In this document: positions 5,434-7,491 of the stretch, in pieces
Position numbering within the stretch: the stretch's first letter is position 1
How the letters are laid out: the number at the start of each line of letters is the position of its first letter
Assembly: GCA_009778945.1 (NCBI GenBank)
Contig: WRFF01000087.1
Coordinates: 1 to 7,491 of the forward strand
Direction: 5' to 3'
Source of the DNA: Clostridiales bacterium
GTDB taxonomy: Bacteria > Bacillota > Clostridia > Peptostreptococcales > Anaerovoracaceae
Length of the DNA: 7,491 nucleotides
Notes under the pieces: model-generated
Seen by the model: the letters and a program-made list of their open reading frames with translations, nothing else
Databases searched by the model: none
Told to the model about the DNA's origin: nothing
Translations under genes and position numbers: made by a program

Positions 5434-6603
5434 TTGATTGCGATAAAAAACGGAAAAATCATAACCCCGGATGAGATTATTGAAGACAAGGTGCTGATGC
5501 TTGAGGCAGACAGGATCCTCGGTTTTGCCGACAGCGCGGAAGGCGCGGAGAAGGTGACAGACGCCCACGGGCGGTATATCATGCCGGGATTGATCGACCT
5601 GCACTCGGACAAACTGGAGCAATTCGTTCTGCCGCGGCCGACCTCTCAAATGGGATTTGAATTTGCGCTGAGAGTGTTCGAACGCGATTTGCTCGGCGCG
5701 GGGATTACCACCATGTACCATTCGATTTCGTTGTTTGCAAACGAAATTATCGGGAAATCCCCGCTTCGGACAAAAGACAATGTACAAAAACTCGCGAATC
5801 TTATCGCCGATATCCATTTTCAGTACCACCTGATACATCATCGCTTTCATCTGCGGACGGAAGTCGACAATTTTGAAGCCTTTGATATTGTGCGGAATAT
5901 GATAGACCAAAGTAAAGTTCACGAGATCTCTTTCATGGATCATTCCCCCGGGCAGGGGCAGTATGTCAACCTTGATTATTATCACGATACCGTGATCAAC
6001 TATGGCGGCAAGGAAATCAGCACGATCGGTTTTGATGGAATCATGGAGTATCACCGGACCAAGACCGTCTTGTCGTTTGAGCAATTAAAAGAACTTGCCG
6101 ATCTCGCTCACGCGAAGAATATTCCGGTGGCCTCCCATGACGATGATACGGCCGTGAAACTGGACATAAACAAGGGACTCGGAGTGGATATAAGCGAATT
6201 TCCGATTACGATAGCGGCGGCGAAGTCTGCAAAGAAACATGGGTTTTATACGGTTGTAGGCGCGCCCAACATTTTGCGGGGCAGTTCGCACTCCGGCAAT
6301 ATGTCGGCGGCGGAAGCGATTTTGGAGGGCTGCGCGGACATACTGTGTTCCGATTATTATCCGGCAACGATTCTGCACGGGGTATTTCTCATGCACAGCA
6401 AATACCATATGCCATTGCCTCAAATGGTGAATATGGCGACGCTGAATCCCGCGAAAGCTACGAGGACCGATAAGGATTACGGTTCGATCAAATCCGGGAA
6501 AAAGGCGGATTTGCTGATCGTGGATACGCTGGACGGCTATCCGGCCATCACCCACGCGTTTGTAGACGGCCTTCCGGTTTCGCGGATCGAATACAGGAAA
6601 TGA
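5434..6603 (+). CDS. phnM: Ribose 1-phosphonate 5-triphosphate diphosphatase PhnM
   Basis: Metal-dependent amidohydrolase that removes pyrophosphate from alpha-D-ribose 1-phosphonate 5-triphosphate, giving the 5-phosphate substrate of PhnJ (established for E. coli PhnM). The 389-residue product (E. coli about 378) has the amidohydrolase N-terminal beta strands and then Pro-Gly-Leu-Ile-Asp-Leu-His-Ser-Asp at 51-59. His57 and Asp59 occupy the place of the usual HxH; E. coli PhnM likewise has His-x-Asp. Further family blocks are His136-Arg-Phe-His-Leu-Arg at 136-141, Met-Asp-His-Ser-Pro-Gly-Gln at 168-174, Ala-Ser-His-Asp-Asp at 233-237, Gly-Ala-Pro-Asn to Ser-His-Ser-Gly-Asn at 276-289 and Ser-Asp-Tyr-Tyr-Pro at 306-310, with Asp307 the likely catalytic aspartate. 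The Gly-Lys-Lys-Ala-Asp-Leu at 355-360 is the usual C-terminal amidohydrolase element. The start is TTG 5434, 12 bases after phnK. It precedes phnL here but follows it in E. coli. Confidence 0.96.
   Translation: MIAIKNGKIITPDEIIEDKVLMLEADRILGFADSAEGAEKVTDAHGRYIMPGLIDLHSDKLEQFVLPRPTSQMGFEFALRVFERDLLGAGITTMYHSISLFANEIIGKSPLRTKDNVQKLANLIADIHFQYHLIHHRFHLRTEVDNFEAFDIVRNMIDQSKVHEISFMDHSPGQGQYVNLDYYHDTVINYGGKEISTIGFDGIMEYHRTKTVLSFEQLKELADLAHAKNIPVASHDDDTAVKLDINKGLGVDISEFPITIAAAKSAKKHGFYTVVGAPNILRGSSHSGNMSAAEAILEGCADILCSDYYPATILHGVFLMHSKYHMPLPQMVNMATLNPAKATRTDKDYGSIKSGKKADLLIVDTLDGYPAITHAFVDGLPVSRIEYRK
6595..6598 (+). promoter_or_regulatory. SD that decides the phnL start
   Basis: AGGA lies within the last codons of phnM. 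It is 7 bases before ATG 6606 but only one base before the in-frame ATG 6600, so 6606 is the more likely start of phnL. Confidence 0.6.
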
Positions 6604-6605
6604 TA

Positions 6606-7301
6606 ATGGAAATTTTGCGCATTCAAAATCTCACGAAAAACTTTTACCTGCACAATCCGGGGCTCAAGATCACATCCTGTCGCGATATCAACCTGACGCT
6701 GAACGAGGGCGAATTTATCGGCATTGTAGGATTGTCAGGCGCGGGAAAATCGACAATATTAAAATGCGTCAACCGCAGCTATCTGCCAGGACAGGGCGAT
6801 ATTTTATACGACAGCGAAGCCTTCGGCGCGATCAATCTCTCTACGGCGACCGAGCGGGAGATTCTCTATCTGCGCTGTCATGAAATAGGCTATGTGTCGC
6901 AGTTTTTAAATGTCATGCCCCGTACCACAGCGAAGGAACATGTGATGAACGCGGTACTTGACATGGGCGCGGACAGGGACAGCGCCGACGCCGATGCAAG
7001 AGAAATACTGGCGTATTTCCGGCTGCCGGAAAACCTTTGGGACATCTACCCCGCCACCTTTTCGGGCGGCGAGCGGCTGAGACTGAACCTCGCCCATGCT
7101 ATGGTGAAAAAACCTCGGCTGCTCATGCTGGACGAACCCACTGCGTCTTTGGACAACACGACAAAAATTCTCGTCCGGGATATACTCCGGAGCCTCAAGG
7201 ACAAGGGTGCCAGCATGATCGGGATCTTTCATGACATTGAATTTATGGAGGGAGTTTGTGATAAGGTTTTCAATATTTCGGAAGGGGCGATCATCTCATG
7301 A
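6606..7301 (+). CDS. phnL: C-P lyase ATPase subunit PhnL
   Basis: ABC-type ATPase needed with PhnG, PhnH and PhnI for ribosyl transfer from ATP to the phosphonate; in E. coli a PhnL dimer stacks on PhnK. The 231-residue product (E. coli 226) has Walker A GLSGAGKST at 42-50, the Q-loop Gln99 in Tyr-Val-Ser-Gln-Phe-Leu, the signature FSGGER at 152-157, Walker B Leu-Met-Leu-Asp-Glu-Pro at 173-178, the D-loop Ser-Leu-Asp at 181-183 and the switch His209 in Gly-Ile-Phe-His-Asp. The Tyr-Leu-Pro-Gly-Gln-Gly near 59-64 and Val-Met-Pro-Arg near 103-106 match E. coli PhnL. Two ATGs (6600 and 6606) share the frame; 6606 has the better SD spacing and matches the family N-terminus, leaving two bases after phnM. 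An alternative is an export ATPase of the LolD type, which shares these motifs, but the context makes PhnL the better call. Confidence 0.94.
   Translation: MEILRIQNLTKNFYLHNPGLKITSCRDINLTLNEGEFIGIVGLSGAGKSTILKCVNRSYLPGQGDILYDSEAFGAINLSTATEREILYLRCHEIGYVSQFLNVMPRTTAKEHVMNAVLDMGADRDSADADAREILAYFRLPENLWDIYPATFSGGERLRLNLAHAMVKKPRLLMLDEPTASLDNTTKILVRDILRSLKDKGASMIGIFHDIEFMEGVCDKVFNISEGAIIS
7281..7287 (+). promoter_or_regulatory. SD for the PHP-domain gene, inside phnL
   Basis: GAAGGGG lies 10 bases before ATG 7298. Together with the ATGA overlap with the phnL stop, it supports the chosen start and coupled translation. Confidence 0.6.
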
Positions 7302-7491
7302 GAGCGGATCTGCACCTTCATTCCACCGTGTCCGACGGCAGCGAAACGATTTGGCGGCTGATCGGTATGGCAAAGGCAAAGGGACTCGATGCCATTGCCG
7401 TCACCGATCACGACACCCTGTCTCATCTGCCCATGATTCCCGCGGGCGCCGGTATCAAAATCATCGGCGGCATCGAAATAACCGCCGCTCA
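7298..7491 (+). CDS. PHP-domain phosphoesterase, likely cyclic phosphate hydrolase (PhnPP-like), 5' part only
   Basis: The first 64 codons of a PHP-family (polymerase and histidinol phosphatase) metal-dependent phosphoesterase; the gene runs off the window. Metal-site motifs are visible: Asp4-Leu-His6-Leu-His8, Ser12-Asp13-Gly14, Val35-Thr36-Asp37-His38-Asp39, and Gly58-Ile-Glu60-Ile, which matches the family's conserved glutamate. ATG 7298 overlaps the phnL stop as ATGA. In Eggerthella lenta, a PHP enzyme from a phn cluster (Elen0235) is known to hydrolyse 5-phosphoribosyl 1,2-cyclic phosphate to ribose 2,5-bisphosphate and then to ribose 5-phosphate and phosphate, replacing the E. coli enzyme PhnP. 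Position here directly after phnL suggests the same job. The PHP fold is certain; the substrate is inferred from context. Other PHP enzymes act on histidinol phosphate, AMP or 3',5'-bisphosphates, and the missing C-terminal part would help to tell them apart. Confidence 0.88.
   Translation, partial: MRADLHLHSTVSDGSETIWRLIGMAKAKGLDAIAVTDHDTLSHLPMIPAGAGIKIIGGIEITAA

Noticed and set aside
5164..6084. Minus-strand open frame of 306 codons opposite phnK and phnM
   Set aside because: It crosses the phnK-phnM junction opposite two clear genes and shows no family motif.
7291..7491. Histidinol phosphatase (HisK/HisJ) reading of the PHP gene
   Set aside because: The N-terminal metal motifs alone would allow it, but there are no histidine biosynthesis genes nearby, and the overlap with phnL favours a C-P lyase role.

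Overview
The window is one uninterrupted plus-strand operon for uptake and breakdown of phosphonates by the carbon-phosphorus (C-P) lyase pathway. It holds ten recognisable genes: phnE1, phnE2, phnG, phnH, phnI, phnJ, phnK, phnM, phnL and the first 64 codons of a PHP-family phosphoesterase. Assignments come from remembered family motifs and lengths; no database search was possible. Short purine-rich Shine-Dalgarno (SD) sequences precede nearly every start. These, the mid-range base composition, the mixed ATG/GTG/TTG starts, the two-permease transporter and the PHP enzyme in place of PhnP fit a Gram-positive anaerobe of the Clostridia type, or possibly an Eggerthella-like actinobacterium. This taxonomic guess is an inference.

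Layout: bases 1-19 appear to end an upstream gene whose stop overlaps the phnE1 start. Bases 19-1673 encode two different PhnE-type permeases. A 26-base gap, the only gap longer than 12 bases, precedes phnG. Bases 1700-4601 encode the PhnG-PhnH-PhnI-PhnJ core, each gene overlapping the next. Bases 4588-5421 encode the ATPase PhnK, which carries an extra four-cysteine insert. Bases 5434-6603 encode PhnM and 6606-7301 PhnL, so the order is K-M-L rather than the K-L-M of Escherichia coli. From 7298 to the window edge runs the PHP enzyme. No promoter, terminator, RNA gene, mobile element, repeat array or CRISPR was seen, and there is no stretch over 300 bases without a gene.

How the genes work together (established pathway): the ABC importer brings phosphonate in. 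PhnI with PhnG, PhnH and PhnL joins it to ribose 5-triphosphate from ATP, releasing adenine. PhnM removes pyrophosphate. The radical-SAM enzyme PhnJ breaks the C-P bond, giving a hydrocarbon and 5-phosphoribosyl 1,2-cyclic phosphate. The PHP enzyme probably opens this and hydrolyses it to ribose 5-phosphate and phosphate. PhnK and PhnL are ATPase subunits that dock on the core complex.

The pathway itself is known. The parts most worth a second look are the candidate zinc-binding insert in PhnK, the PHP enzyme as a substitute for PhnP and PhnN, the rearranged gene order, and the tight translational coupling with non-ATG starts.
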